From contig OZ245326.1 of assembly GCA_965225915.1 (NCBI GenBank), positions 1,922,001 through 1,986,000 on the forward strand: a stretch of DNA of 64,000 bases, written 5' to 3'. This DNA is from JAAXHH01 sp965225915. Its GTDB lineage: Bacteria > JAAXHH01. This document shows positions 1-9,109 of the stretch, in pieces. A program made the translations under genes and the position numbers. The notes below the pieces were generated by a model that worked only from the letters and a program-made list of their open reading frames with translations, searched no databases and was not told where the DNA came from. Position 1 is the first letter of the stretch, and every line of letters begins with the position of its first letter.

Positions 1-130
1 TCCGAAGCCTGAGCGCGGCGAGCGGACGCGTTCAAAACTTGAAATTGTATTTACGAATCGGGCCGCCTTATGTCAAGCGAAAAGCTGGGTTTCAGGAACG
101 CCTTTCCCCCGGGTTCTCAACGACTTTTCC

Positions 131-159
131 TTGACTGAAAGGGGTATGACGGCTATATT
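131..159 (+). promoter_or_regulatory. sigma70-like promoter for the CDP-alcohol phosphotransferase gene
   Basis: TTGACT at 131-136 and TATATT at 154-159 are separated by exactly 17 bases, five of six matches to each consensus box. Transcription would begin near 166, giving a leader of about 130 nt before the GTG start at 295. The rest of 1-294 shows no supportable gene; the codons at 1-12 could be the last residues of an upstream gene but this cannot be tested here. Confidence 0.6.
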
Positions 160-294
160 CCGGCATCACGTTCCTGGCAGTGAATATCCCCGCGACATAC
201 CGTCTGTTCCCGTTTGACGGTTTGTAACACGGGTTGGGTTGGACGGGGCTGGATACGGCGGCGAACGCAACGGGGCCTGTTGCAGGAGTATACC

Positions 295-894
295 GTGCTG
301 AGTTCGAAAGTAAAGACATGGTACGTGAATATGCTGGGGCCGTTCGTCCGGACGTCCGTTCGCTTCGGGATTCATCCCAACGCGTTGACAATACTTGGCT
401 TTGGGATCACCCTGATCTCCGCTTATCTCTTCGGGCTCGGCGCTTTCAGGTGGGCGGGACTGGTCATGTTCATCGGCGGCAGTTGCGATGTGCTGGACGG
501 GCACCTGGCCCGGGCAACGGGGACCCGAAGCACCTTTGGGGCGCTCCTTGATTCCACGCTGGACCGCTACGCCGAGATCGCCGTTTTCATCGGCATCATC
601 GCCTTCTATCTTTTTAGCGCGGCCGACAGTGACCTGAACGCTTACTGGGTGCTGGCGTCCGTCATGGCCATAAGCGGTTCCCTGATGGTCAGTTATGTTC
701 GCGCCCGCGCGGAGGGGCTCGGACAGGAATGTACCGTCGGGCTGATGCAGCGTCCGGAGCGGATCATCTGTCTGGGCCTGGGCGCCCTGCTTGGGGAAAC
801 GTACTTGCCCGTCGCCTTGGTCTTGATCGCCGTGGTGTCGAACATCACGGCCATTTCGCGCATGTTCTACATCCACAAGAGGTCCAGAGGGTAA
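295..894 (+). CDS. CDP-alcohol phosphatidyltransferase family membrane protein
   Basis: This is an integral membrane enzyme that moves a phosphoalcohol from a CDP-activated lipid to an acceptor alcohol in phospholipid synthesis. The diagnostic motif D-x2-D-G-x2-A-R-x8-G-x3-D-x3-D is complete: D65, D68, G69, A72, R73, G82, D86, D90, which bind the metal and CDP. Hydrophobic segments surround it, in the usual six-helix arrangement. I start it at GTG 295 because AGGAG at 284-288 lies six bases before it; an upstream in-frame start at 214 would add an unlikely arginine-rich lead. About 199 residues is normal for the family. The acceptor (glycerol phosphate, inositol phosphate or another) cannot be told from the motif. 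The S41 protease gene follows about 110 bp downstream. Confidence 0.85.
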   Translation: MLSSKVKTWYVNMLGPFVRTSVRFGIHPNALTILGFGITLISAYLFGLGAFRWAGLVMFIGGSCDVLDGHLARATGTRSTFGALLDSTLDRYAEIAVFIGIIAFYLFSAADSDLNAYWVLASVMAISGSLMVSYVRARAEGLGQECTVGLMQRPERIICLGLGALLGETYLPVALVLIAVVSNITAISRMFYIHKRSRG

Positions 895-1003
895 GGGAGA
901 AGCCATAGGGCGTCCCACGGTTCGGGACGGGTAAATCGCGTAAGGGGGTCATAGACGATCCCGGTACGTACCACGACAGGTTTTCGCAACTGGAGTTCGG
1001 GTC

Positions 1004-2686
1004 ATGCGACCACCTAACAGAAGCATCACACTGGTCGGAGTTTTGCTCATCGTCCTGCTGGGCGCCGGATGGGGGCTCAATCACGAACGCGTGCAGGCGG
1101 TGGGCGAACAGCAGTACGATCTGAAACTGCTGCAGCAGGTCGTGGAGCGCATACGCGCCAAGTACGTGGACGATCTGAACGAAGGAGAAGCGATCGACGC
1201 GGCCATCCGCGGCATGCTCGGCACGTTGGATCCCTATACCGAGTTCCTGGAAAAGAAGCAGAACGACGAGATGAAAATGATGCAGATCCAGGGGAAGTAC
1301 GGTGGATTGGGCATCAAGATAACCAAGCTGGAAGACGCCCTGGTCGTCGTCGCGCTGTTTGACGACACTCCGGCCTATGACGTCGGCCTGCAGACCGGCG
1401 ACCGCATCGTCCGGATCGAAGATCAGTCCACGGCCGACATCGAAGTCTCTCAGGCGGCGGACCTCCTGAGGGGGAGTCCTGGCACTTCTGTGACGATTTC
1501 GATTAGCAGGGAAGGCGAAGAGGCATTCATCGACTACACGCTGACGCGGGCCATCATTACCATACCGGTGGTTCCGTACGTGGGGATGCTGGAAGGGGAC
1601 ATCGGCTACATCAAGCTGAACCAGTTTACCGAAGAAGCCTCCAGGGAGGTTGAACAGTCACTGAAACAACTGGGGGACCAGGGCGCCCAGGGGTACGTTT
1701 TCGATCTACGCGGCAATCCGGGGGGACTGCTGGAACAGGCCGTCGGAGTCGCGGGGAAGTTCCTGGTTGAGGATCGTCTTATCGTTTACACGAAGGGTCG
1801 GCCCGGTTCGGACCAGCGGTCGTATCACGCTTCGGATACGTTCACGCTCGAGGAAGCGCCACTGGTGATCCTCGTCGACCGGTACAGCGCCAGCGCGTCC
1901 GAGATCGTCGCCGGAGCGATCCAGGACTGGGACCGGGGCGTCGTGGCCGGCCAGCCGACCTTCGGCAAGGCCTCGGTGCAGCAGATTTTCCCCATGGACA
2001 AGGGAACGGCCCTGAAGATCACTACGGCGCGGTATTATACGCCAAGCGGAAGACTGATACAGAAAATCAAGGAAAGCCGGAGCGAGCCGGGCGCGCCGAA
2101 CCCGGCCCGTGTCGATTCGGACGAGCCGGAAAGGGAAACGTACAGGACGAATATCGGACGGATCGTTTACGGAGGCGGTGGTATCACGCCGGACGTCGAG
2201 ATCGAGGTTCCCCAATATCCCAACCTGATTCAGGCCCTGAACAACCAGAGCCTGTTCATCAAGTTCGCTTCCCACTACGTGTCGATCAATCCCGCCGTCG
2301 ACCAGGCGAAGTTTGACGTAACGGACGAGATGATCGATGCCTTCCGCCGGTTCGTCGAAGCGCGTTCCTTCGAATACACCTCCACGGCGGAACAGACGCT
2401 CAGCGAGCTGGAAGAGATCGTGCAGGATAGCACGGTGTCCATCGAGGTACTGGAATCGCTCGCCGACCTGCGGAGGAAACTGAACCGGCAGCATGAACTG
2501 AAATATCTCAGCCACAGGGAGTTGCTCGTAGCCCGCATCGGGACCGAAATCAGTGCGAAACTCTGGGGAACGGTGGGTAGGTACGCCTTCGCCGCGAAAC
2601 ACGATCCCCAGATCAAGGCGTCCCTGGAGATTCTCGAAGACGAAGAAAGATACCGGAAGCTGCTCGGAAACGACCCGGCAGAATGA
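1004..2686 (+). CDS. ctpA: S41 family C-terminal processing protease (CtpA/Prc type)
   Basis: This is a periplasmic serine protease that trims or degrades proteins from the C-terminus. An N-terminal uncleaved-type signal anchor (residues 8-26) is followed by a helical region, a PDZ domain (about 95-180) and the S41 catalytic core. The catalytic dyad is visible: the middle serine of SASASEI, S297, and K322 in FGKASVQ, 25 residues apart exactly as in E. coli Tsp. The tail after about residue 400 is helical and charged and is longer than in minimal CtpA enzymes, giving 560 residues. The ATG start is preceded by GGAG. It sits between the phosphotransferase gene and tRNA-Leu, with no obvious operon partner that would reveal its substrate. 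Confidence 0.9.
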   Translation: MRPPNRSITLVGVLLIVLLGAGWGLNHERVQAVGEQQYDLKLLQQVVERIRAKYVDDLNEGEAIDAAIRGMLGTLDPYTEFLEKKQNDEMKMMQIQGKYGGLGIKITKLEDALVVVALFDDTPAYDVGLQTGDRIVRIEDQSTADIEVSQAADLLRGSPGTSVTISISREGEEAFIDYTLTRAIITIPVVPYVGMLEGDIGYIKLNQFTEEASREVEQSLKQLGDQGAQGYVFDLRGNPGGLLEQAVGVAGKFLVEDRLIVYTKGRPGSDQRSYHASDTFTLEEAPLVILVDRYSASASEIVAGAIQDWDRGVVAGQPTFGKASVQQIFPMDKGTALKITTARYYTPSGRLIQKIKESRSEPGAPNPARVDSDEPERETYRTNIGRIVYGGGGITPDVEIEVPQYPNLIQALNNQSLFIKFASHYVSINPAVDQAKFDVTDEMIDAFRRFVEARSFEYTSTAEQTLSELEEIVQDSTVSIEVLESLADLRRKLNRQHELKYLSHRELLVARIGTEISAKLWGTVGRYAFAAKHDPQIKASLEILEDEERYRKLLGNDPAE

Positions 2687-2736
2687 AGACGGCGGGTAGC
2701 GGCAGGTATACATGCGGGAACATGTACACAGGCTGC

Positions 2737-2818
2737 GCGAGGGTGGCGGAACTGGTATACGCGCTGGATTTAGGATCCAGTGGGGCAACCCATGGGGGTT
2801 CGACTCCCCCCTCTCGCA
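2737..2818 (+). tRNA. tRNA-Leu (anticodon UAG)
   Basis: A complete class II tRNA can be folded by eye. The acceptor stem GCGAGGG (2737-2743) pairs with CTCTCGC (2811-2817) with one G-U pair, followed by discriminator A. The anticodon stem CTGGA/TCCAG encloses the loop TTTAGGA with anticodon TAG. There is an extended variable arm and a T arm with GGGGG, TTCGA and CCCCC. The CCA end is not encoded. It starts about 50 nt after the protease stop codon. Confidence 0.95.
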
Positions 2819-2869
2819 TCACGTCCACGAAGTCCGGCCGCAAGGCGCTGGACTACAGGCTCTTTTCCG

Positions 2870-2898
2870 TTGACAATCGCCCCTCTCCACGATTAATT
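2870..2898 (+). promoter_or_regulatory. sigma70-like promoter for tig-clpP-clpX-lon
   Basis: A perfect TTGACA box at 2870-2875 is followed after 17 bases by the AT-rich TTAATTAT (2893-2900), a weak -10 box. It lies between tRNA-Leu and tig in an otherwise empty gap, so it is the best candidate for driving the proteostasis cluster. The -35 box is convincing and the exact -10 hexamer is not. Confidence 0.45.
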
Positions 2899-2997
2899 AT
2901 CACGGCTTGTCGATCAACGGGCAGCCGTATTCGAGTGCGCAGACAACCGTTACCCCGCCGGTCATGCTCCATGAGAGCGGCGTAGGGAGGAATTGGT

Positions 2998-4245
2998 TTG
3001 AACTACACGGTATCAGAACCCAAACCCTGGAAACGCGTCCTGGAGATTGAAGTTCCTTCCGATGCGATTCAATCTGAACTGAACGCAGCTTACGCGCGTT
3101 ACAGTAGAGAGATCCGTCTTCCCGGATTCCGGCGGGGGAAGGTACCGCTCAGCGTGCTCAAGGCCCGGCTCGGCAATGAAATCCGGGCGGAAGTACTCGA
3201 AAGAAAAATCCCCGAGTATCTGAACAGCGCCCACGAGAAAGCCGAGATCAAACCCATAAGCCAGCCCGTGATCGAGGAAATCGACTACGACGAAGGACAA
3301 GACCTGAAACTTCGGGCAAGCGTGGAAGTAAAACCCGCCATAGAACTGAAGCAGTACAAGGAGTTGCGGGTGACCAAGCGCGTTGTAGACGTTACCGATG
3401 ACGATATAAACCAGCGGCTCGAGGCATTGCGGGAACGATACGCCAGCGTGGTGCGGATCGACGGCGAAGCGGAGCGGGAGCACTTTATCCGGGCCGATAT
3501 ACAACACGCGGACAACAGCGGCGTGCCGATCATCGGACGCAAGGAGGAGAACCAGTTATTCCAGGTCGGTTCAGGCCGCCTGGGAGAGGGTTTCGACACC
3601 CGGTTGCTCGGGGTCAGGGCCGACGAGAACCGCACCGTAAAAACCACGCTGCCGTCCGATTATCCCGATGAGAACATGGCCGGCCAGGAAGCCTGTTTTC
3701 TCGTGAGCGTCCGGGAGGTTCTGGAAAGGCAGCTGCCGGAACTGGACAACGAGTTTGCCATCGATATCGGCATGGAGAGTCTGGACGCCCTGAAAGACTC
3801 GATCAAGGAAGAAATCGAGCGGGAACCGGACTGGGAACTGCGCAAGGACCTGATCACGCAGATCGTGGACGCCCACGATTTCGAAGTGCCCGAATCCATG
3901 ATGACGGCCTATCTCGACCAGGTTGTGGCGGACGCGCGCCGTACCGCGCGGGACCAGGGCGAAGTCGACGAGAACGAGCTTCGACAGCAGTACCGGCCGG
4001 TGGCGAGCAATCAGATCATGCGTCATCTCATCCTGGACGCCATCGGTGAGCAGGAAGGGTTGGAGGTCGACCAGGAGGAAGTGGACGAACGTCTGGAGGC
4101 CATAGCGGGACGCGGACAGGCGTCCGTCGACCAGGTCCGGCGGCTTTTCCGCGAAAATGGACGGCTGGAACGCATCGAAGCAGATCTCAGGGAGGAGAAG
4201 GTCGTTGAATTTCTCGTGCAGCACGCCGACATACAAACGGAGTAG
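2998..4245 (+). CDS. tig: trigger factor, ribosome-bound chaperone and prolyl isomerase
   Basis: Trigger factor sits at the ribosome exit tunnel and folds nascent chains. The ribosome-binding signature GFRRGKVP is present in the N-terminal domain (about residues 43-50). A divergent FKBP-type isomerase domain follows (about 150-240) and then the long helical C-terminal chaperone arms. At 415 residues it is slightly shorter than the 432 of E. coli. The start is TTG at 2998, supported by AGGGAGGA seven bases upstream; no ATG alternative keeps the conserved beginning NYTVSEP. It is first in a tig-clpP-clpX-lon order that is conserved in many bacteria, 12 bp before clpP. Confidence 0.95.
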   Translation: MNYTVSEPKPWKRVLEIEVPSDAIQSELNAAYARYSREIRLPGFRRGKVPLSVLKARLGNEIRAEVLERKIPEYLNSAHEKAEIKPISQPVIEEIDYDEGQDLKLRASVEVKPAIELKQYKELRVTKRVVDVTDDDINQRLEALRERYASVVRIDGEAEREHFIRADIQHADNSGVPIIGRKEENQLFQVGSGRLGEGFDTRLLGVRADENRTVKTTLPSDYPDENMAGQEACFLVSVREVLERQLPELDNEFAIDIGMESLDALKDSIKEEIEREPDWELRKDLITQIVDAHDFEVPESMMTAYLDQVVADARRTARDQGEVDENELRQQYRPVASNQIMRHLILDAIGEQEGLEVDQEEVDERLEAIAGRGQASVDQVRRLFRENGRLERIEADLREEKVVEFLVQHADIQTE

Positions 4246-4257
4246 AAGGAGAGCGTC

Positions 4258-4881
4258 ATGTTAGTGCCGATGGTGATTGAACAGACGGGCCGCGGTGAGC
4301 GGGCCTACGACATCTACTCTCTGCTGTTGAAGAACCGCATTGTCTTTATCGGAACCCCCATCGATGACACCATCGCGAACCTGGTGATCGCCCAGTTGCT
4401 CTATCTCCAGTACGAAGACGCCGAAAAGGACATCAAGTTGTACATCAACAGTCCCGGCGGCAGTATTACAGCGGGGCTCGCCATATACGACACCATGCAA
4501 TTCATTCAGCCCGACGTGGAGACCTATTGCCTGGGTATGGCCGCCAGCATGGGAGCCTTTTTGCTCACGGCCGGCGGAGCCGGAAAACGATACGCCCTTC
4601 CCTATGCGCGCATACTCATACACCAGCCTTCCATCCCCCATATGGCCGGTACGGCGACGGATATCGAAATCCAGGCCGAAGAAATGGTGCGCATGAAGCG
4701 GACCATGAACGAAATCATGGGGCACCACACCGGCCAGTCCGTGGAAAAAATCGAATCGGATACAGACCGGGACTACTGGATGTCACCTCGCCAGGCTGTC
4801 GAATACGGTCTGGTGGACCACGTGGTCGAAACCGCCGCTTCCAAGGCCATCGCCGAATCCTTGAACGGCAAAACCGCTTAG
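4258..4881 (+). CDS. clpP: ATP-dependent Clp protease proteolytic subunit
   Basis: ClpP forms the tetradecameric peptidase chamber that works with ClpX or ClpA. The catalytic triad is intact: S97 in GMAASMGAF, H122 in ILIHQPS and D172 in TDRDYW. The 207-residue length and the opening LVPMVIEQTGRGERAYDIYS are typical, with almost no propeptide, so the encoded protein begins close to where mature E. coli ClpP begins. A strong AAGGAG stands before the ATG. clpX begins only 9 bp after its stop codon, so both are surely co-transcribed and made in ratio. Confidence 0.97.
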   Translation: MLVPMVIEQTGRGERAYDIYSLLLKNRIVFIGTPIDDTIANLVIAQLLYLQYEDAEKDIKLYINSPGGSITAGLAIYDTMQFIQPDVETYCLGMAASMGAFLLTAGGAGKRYALPYARILIHQPSIPHMAGTATDIEIQAEEMVRMKRTMNEIMGHHTGQSVEKIESDTDRDYWMSPRQAVEYGLVDHVVETAASKAIAESLNGKTA

Positions 4882-4890
4882 GACGGGATC

Positions 4891-6138
4891 ATGAAGAAGC
4901 GATCGACGTCGCGGGACCTGCGCTGCTCCTTCTGCAACAGAAACACCGATGAGGTGGAACGCCTCATCACGGGGCCGAACGTATACATCTGCAATGAATG
5001 CATATTGATGTGTAACGGCATCCTCGCCGAAGAGATGAGCCGCAGTACCCTGCCGACCGTCGAACGCCTGCCGCTGCCCACGGACATCAAGGAGGCGCTG
5101 GACGAATACGTCATCGGCCAGGAACAGGCCAAAAAGGTGCTTTCCGTTGCCGTGTACAACCACTACAAGCGCATTCAGCACAGCGCTACGCAGGACGAGG
5201 TGGAACTGGAAAAGAGCAACATCATGCTGATCGGGCCCACGGGCACCGGGAAGACGTTGCTGGCGCAGACCCTGGCGAGGATGCTCCATGTTCCGTTCTG
5301 CATCGCCGACGCCACGGTACTCACGGAAGCTGGATACGTGGGCGAAGACGTGGAGAGCGTCCTGGTCCGACTCCTCCAGGCCGCGGATTACGACGTGCCG
5401 AAAGCGGAAAGCGGCATCGTCTATATCGACGAGGTCGACAAGGTGGCGCGCAAATCGGCCAATCCCTCCATAACCCGTGACGTGTCGGGGGAAGGGGTGC
5501 AGCAGTCCCTGTTGAAGATGCTTGAAGGCACCATCGCCAACGTGCCTCCGAAGGGAGGCCGGAAACATCCCGAACAGAACTTTGTCCAGATCAACACGCG
5601 GAACATCCTGTTCATCTGTGGCGGGGCTTTCAACGATCTCGATCAAATCATCGAACGCCGGATCGCGGAGGGAACCATTGGTTTCGGTGGGACATCTAAA
5701 AACTCCGGTGGCCGCAATACGGGTGAACTCCTGGCCCGGGTCGAACCGGATGACCTGCTGCAGTACGGACTCATACCGGAAATCATCGGCAGGCTGCCCG
5801 TGGTCGCCACACTGGGCGAGTTGGACGCCGATGCCCTGATGGAGATCCTGCTCAAACCCAAAAACGCCCTCATAAAGCAGTACAAGCGGCTGCTCGAATT
5901 GGAGAACGTCAAGCTGACTTTCACGGACGAGGCGCTCCAGGCGGTCGTTAACGAGGCGATGGACAAGAAGACCGGCGCGCGGTCGTTGCGATCCATCCTC
6001 GAGGAAGCGATGCTGGACGTGATGTTCAACGCGCCGACACAAGAAGACCTGAGGGAAGTCGTCGTTACGGAGGAAACCGTAAAAGAAAAAGCGTCGCCCA
6101 TCTACGTTCAAGGCAAGGAAAGCAAGAAAAGCGCCTGA
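4891..6138 (+). CDS. clpX: ATP-dependent Clp protease ATP-binding subunit ClpX
   Basis: ClpX is the AAA+ unfoldase that recognises tagged substrates and feeds them to ClpP. The N-terminal zinc-binding domain has C12, C15, C34 and C37. Walker A is GPTGTGKT (115-122), the pore loop GYVG is at 148-151, and Walker B is IVYIDE (176-181). The C-terminal part carries the small AAA+ subdomain with the sensor-2 region GARSLRSI. Length 415 residues matches the family. The 48 bp to lon contain a strong hairpin, so lon may be expressed separately or at a different level. Confidence 0.97.
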   Translation: MKKRSTSRDLRCSFCNRNTDEVERLITGPNVYICNECILMCNGILAEEMSRSTLPTVERLPLPTDIKEALDEYVIGQEQAKKVLSVAVYNHYKRIQHSATQDEVELEKSNIMLIGPTGTGKTLLAQTLARMLHVPFCIADATVLTEAGYVGEDVESVLVRLLQAADYDVPKAESGIVYIDEVDKVARKSANPSITRDVSGEGVQQSLLKMLEGTIANVPPKGGRKHPEQNFVQINTRNILFICGGAFNDLDQIIERRIAEGTIGFGGTSKNSGGRNTGELLARVEPDDLLQYGLIPEIIGRLPVVATLGELDADALMEILLKPKNALIKQYKRLLELENVKLTFTDEALQAVVNEAMDKKTGARSLRSILEEAMLDVMFNAPTQEDLREVVVTEETVKEKASPIYVQGKESKKSA

Positions 6139-6150
6139 CCTCATCCCTCG

Positions 6151-6170
6151 GCCGGTTCGCACGAACCGGC
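6151..6170 (+). terminator. GC-rich hairpin between clpX and lon, no U-tract
   Basis: GCCGGTTC (6151-6158) and GAACCGGC (6163-6170) form a perfect eight-pair stem around GCAC. No run of T follows, so this is not a standard intrinsic terminator. It could be an attenuator, an RNase processing point or a transcript-end stabiliser between clpX and lon. The lon start lacks a good ribosome binding site, which adds weight to some special control here. Confidence 0.4.
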
Positions 6171-6186
6171 GGCCATCGGTTTTCCC

Positions 6187-8610
6187 ATGATGATTACTCT
6201 GCAACGCAACGATCCCATTACTTTCGACGACAAGCTTCCCCTCATTCCCCTTCGTGAAGTGGTCGTATTCCCCTACATGGAATATCCCCTCATCATCGCG
6301 AGGGACGCGTCCATCAAGGCCCTGGAGCATGGGGTCAACAACGACCGCCTGCTCTTCCTGACCGCCCAGCGCAGTCCGGAAATCGAGAATCCCGTCAAGG
6401 AGGATGTGCACAGAACGGGCATCGTGGCCCGGATCCTGCAGGTGGTCAAACTGCCGAACGGCCTGATCCGCGTTCTCGTCGAGGGGATCGTCCGGGCGCG
6501 GATCGCCCGGTTTCTGTCCGTGGATCCCTATATGAGGGTGAAAATCGCCCTGGTCGAAGAAACGGATATCAACCAGGCGGAGGTACAGGCGAGACTACGG
6601 ACGGTCGTCGATCAGTTCACGGAATACATCAAGCTGAACCAGCAGGCGCCGGACGAAATCCTGCTGTCCCTGCAGAACATGGATGACGCCCAGCGCCTGG
6701 TGGACACCATGTCGGCTTTCATACAGCAGACTCCCCAGGTCAAGCAACGGCTTATCGAGGCGCCTTCGATCATCGAACAACTTGATGAACTCGCATCCAT
6801 TCTGGCCACGGAACTGGAGATCCTGGAAATCAAGAACCAGCTCGACGGCGAAGTCCGGGAAAGAATACACAAGTCTCAGCGGGAGTTTTTCCTCCAGGAA
6901 CAGATGCGCGTAATCAGGCAGGAATTGGGTGAGTTGGAGGATATGCCGGATGGTCTGGGTGGGCTTACGCAGCAGGTCGCCGACGCCAAGATGCCGAAAG
7001 AGGCCCATGAAAAAGCCATGAACGAGCTGGACAAACTCCAGCAGATGCATCCCACCTCCCCGGAAGCGACGGTAATACGCAACTACCTGGAATGGCTGAT
7101 CGAAGTGCCCTGGAAAAAACGAACGCGGGACAACCGGGATATCGTCCAGGTGGAGTCCGTTCTCGATGCCGATCACTACGGGCTGAAGAAACCGAAGGAA
7201 CACATCATCGAGTACCTGTCGGTGCTCCAGCTGACACGGCACCTGAAGGGTCCAATCCTGTGCCTGGTCGGTCCCCCGGGTGTAGGAAAGACTTCCCTGG
7301 GCCGATCGATCGCCCGCGCCATGGGAAGGAAATTCGTCCGCATGTCCCTCGGTGGCGTGCACGACGAAGCCGAGATACGCGGCCACCGCCGGACCTACAT
7401 CGGTTCCATGCCCGGACGCATCATACAGGCGATGCGCCGCGCCGGGACCGTCAATCCGGTCATCCTGCTCGATGAAGTGGACAAGCTGGGGCGGGACGTG
7501 CGCGGCGATCCGGCATCGGCACTGCTGGAGGTGCTGGATCCCGAACAGAACAACGCGTTCAACGACCATTACCTTGAGGTGGATTACGATCTGTCCCGCG
7601 TGCTTTTCATCACGACGGCCAACACGACCGATACCATCCCTCCAGCGCTGAACGACCGCATGGAAGTCCTCGAACTGCCCGGCTATCTTGAACACCAGAA
7701 AACGGCGATCGCCAGGGGTTTTCTGGTGCCGAAACAGATCGAAGCCCACGGATTGAAAAAGGAACGCATCACGTTCAGGAAGGATGCGTTGATGGCCATC
7801 GTTCGGGAATACACCCGCGAAGCCGGCGTCCGGGGTCTGGAACGCCACATCGCCGCCGTTTGCCGCAAGCTGGCCCGCAGGGTGGTGGAAGGCGGGTCGA
7901 CGAGCAAACGGATGCATGTTACGCGCAACCAGCTTTCCAACTACCTGGGCGTACCTCGCTTCCAGGATTCAGACGTCGTGAAGCAGAATTCGGTAGGCGT
8001 TGCGACTGGTCTCGCCTGGACACAGTCCGGCGGCGACATCCTCACCATAGAGGTCAGCGTCCTGAATCGCCACGGCGCTGGAAAACTGACACTGACCGGT
8101 CAACTGGGAGACGTGATGCGGGAATCGGCGCACGCGGCGCTGACCTACGCCCGGTCCAGGGCCGCCTCGCTGGGACTCGAGCCGGATTTCTACAAGAATG
8201 TCGAGATCCACGTGCACATGCCCGAAGGCGCGATCCCCAAGGACGGACCCTCCGCCGGCATTACCATCGCGACGGCGCTTTGTTCGGCGCTGACCGGCGT
8301 GCCGGTGCGGTGCGATATCGCCATGACGGGGGAGATTACGCTCCGCGGAACCGTGTTGCCCATCGGTGGATTGAACGAAAAACTGATCGCCGCGCTCCGT
8401 GCCGGCATCAGGGAAGTGGCGATTCCTGACCGCAACAGGAAAGATCTGGTGGATGTTCCGCCGGAAGTGAAAAACGAAATCGATATCCGCCCGGTATCGA
8501 CCATGGACGAAGTGCTGAAACGGGCCATGGGCATCACGGTGGTGGAAGCCCATGTTCCCGCCCTGCTCCCCAGTCAAACCGTCGTGCTGCCGTCCATAAA
8601 ACCGCTGTAG
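6187..8610 (+). CDS. lon: Lon protease (endopeptidase La), ATP-dependent
   Basis: Lon degrades misfolded and regulatory proteins in the cytoplasm. The order is N-terminal LON substrate-binding domain (about 15-210), coiled coil, AAA+ module with Walker A GPPGVGKT (362-369), and the C-terminal Ser-Lys peptidase. S689 lies in PKDGPSAG and K732 in GLNEKLIA, 43 residues apart as in E. coli (679/722). The 807-residue length is normal. Two ATG codons occur in tandem at 6187 and 6190 with no clear Shine-Dalgarno sequence, unlike its neighbours. The gene ends 31 bp from the convergent tsaE. Confidence 0.97.
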   Translation: MMITLQRNDPITFDDKLPLIPLREVVVFPYMEYPLIIARDASIKALEHGVNNDRLLFLTAQRSPEIENPVKEDVHRTGIVARILQVVKLPNGLIRVLVEGIVRARIARFLSVDPYMRVKIALVEETDINQAEVQARLRTVVDQFTEYIKLNQQAPDEILLSLQNMDDAQRLVDTMSAFIQQTPQVKQRLIEAPSIIEQLDELASILATELEILEIKNQLDGEVRERIHKSQREFFLQEQMRVIRQELGELEDMPDGLGGLTQQVADAKMPKEAHEKAMNELDKLQQMHPTSPEATVIRNYLEWLIEVPWKKRTRDNRDIVQVESVLDADHYGLKKPKEHIIEYLSVLQLTRHLKGPILCLVGPPGVGKTSLGRSIARAMGRKFVRMSLGGVHDEAEIRGHRRTYIGSMPGRIIQAMRRAGTVNPVILLDEVDKLGRDVRGDPASALLEVLDPEQNNAFNDHYLEVDYDLSRVLFITTANTTDTIPPALNDRMEVLELPGYLEHQKTAIARGFLVPKQIEAHGLKKERITFRKDALMAIVREYTREAGVRGLERHIAAVCRKLARRVVEGGSTSKRMHVTRNQLSNYLGVPRFQDSDVVKQNSVGVATGLAWTQSGGDILTIEVSVLNRHGAGKLTLTGQLGDVMRESAHAALTYARSRAASLGLEPDFYKNVEIHVHMPEGAIPKDGPSAGITIATALCSALTGVPVRCDIAMTGEITLRGTVLPIGGLNEKLIAALRAGIREVAIPDRNRKDLVDVPPEVKNEIDIRPVSTMDEVLKRAMGITVVEAHVPALLPSQTVVLPSIKPL

Positions 8611-8641
8611 CCTCCGGCCGTCCGGTAGGAGTGCGCGGGGG

Positions 8642-9109
8642 TTATGGCTCCGCCGTGCCTTCATCGGAAACCAGGCCGGTGACGCCGACTATCTCCAGCA
8701 TCCTGTGTGTTCCCGATCCGATTCCGATACGAACCGCTAATGCGTCGGAAGGCATGATCTCCGGGAACTTGTCTCCCCATTCTATCAGGCAGACGAAAGC
8801 GTCCAGGTATTCGTCGAATCCGAGATCCAGCACCGAATCCGGGCTGTCCAGCCGGTAGAGGTCGAAATGGGCCACGGGTATCCGGCCGTCGTATTCGTTC
8901 ACGAGGGTGAAGGTGGGACTCGTAACCGGTTCGTCGATGCCCAGGCCCGAGCACAGACCCTGGATGAAACAGGTTTTTCCGGCGCCGAGGTCACCGGTAA
9001 CCAGCACCGTGTCGCCCGGCACAAGATAGTCGGCCAGACGCCGTCCAAGCTGCGCCGTCTGGTCGGGACCGTCAGTGTTGAAATTGCTCGTTTCAGGAAA
9101 TGCCGGCAT
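8642..9109 (-). CDS. tsaE: TsaE, ATPase of the tRNA t6A-modification complex
   Basis: TsaE binds TsaB-TsaD and drives the cycle that places threonylcarbamoyl on A37 of ANN-decoding tRNAs. The P-loop GDLGAGKT and the following PTFTLVNEY signature are present. A conserved acidic-aromatic C-terminal half contains HFDLYRL and a W in LIEWGDKF. At 155 residues it is normal size. Its start overlaps the end of the porX-like gene by 17 bp, so it is translated from the same serS-kinase-porX-tsaE message. Confidence 0.93.
   Translation of the reverse strand: MPAFPETSNFNTDGPDQTAQLGRRLADYLVPGDTVLVTGDLGAGKTCFIQGLCSGLGIDEPVTSPTFTLVNEYDGRIPVAHFDLYRLDSPDSVLDLGFDEYLDAFVCLIEWGDKFPEIMPSDALAVRIGIGSGTHRMLEIVGVTGLVSDEGTAEP

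Noticed and set aside
2..220. Open plus-strand frame from the window edge
   Set aside because: It overlaps a good promoter, has no family resemblance and poor coding character.
166..918. 250-codon minus-strand frame
   Set aside because: It is antisense to the CDP-alcohol phosphotransferase, whose motif is complete; the minus product has no recognisable domain.
4783..6411. 542-codon minus-strand frame
   Set aside because: It lies opposite clpX and parts of clpP and lon, which are certain; long antisense frames are common in GC-rich coding DNA.
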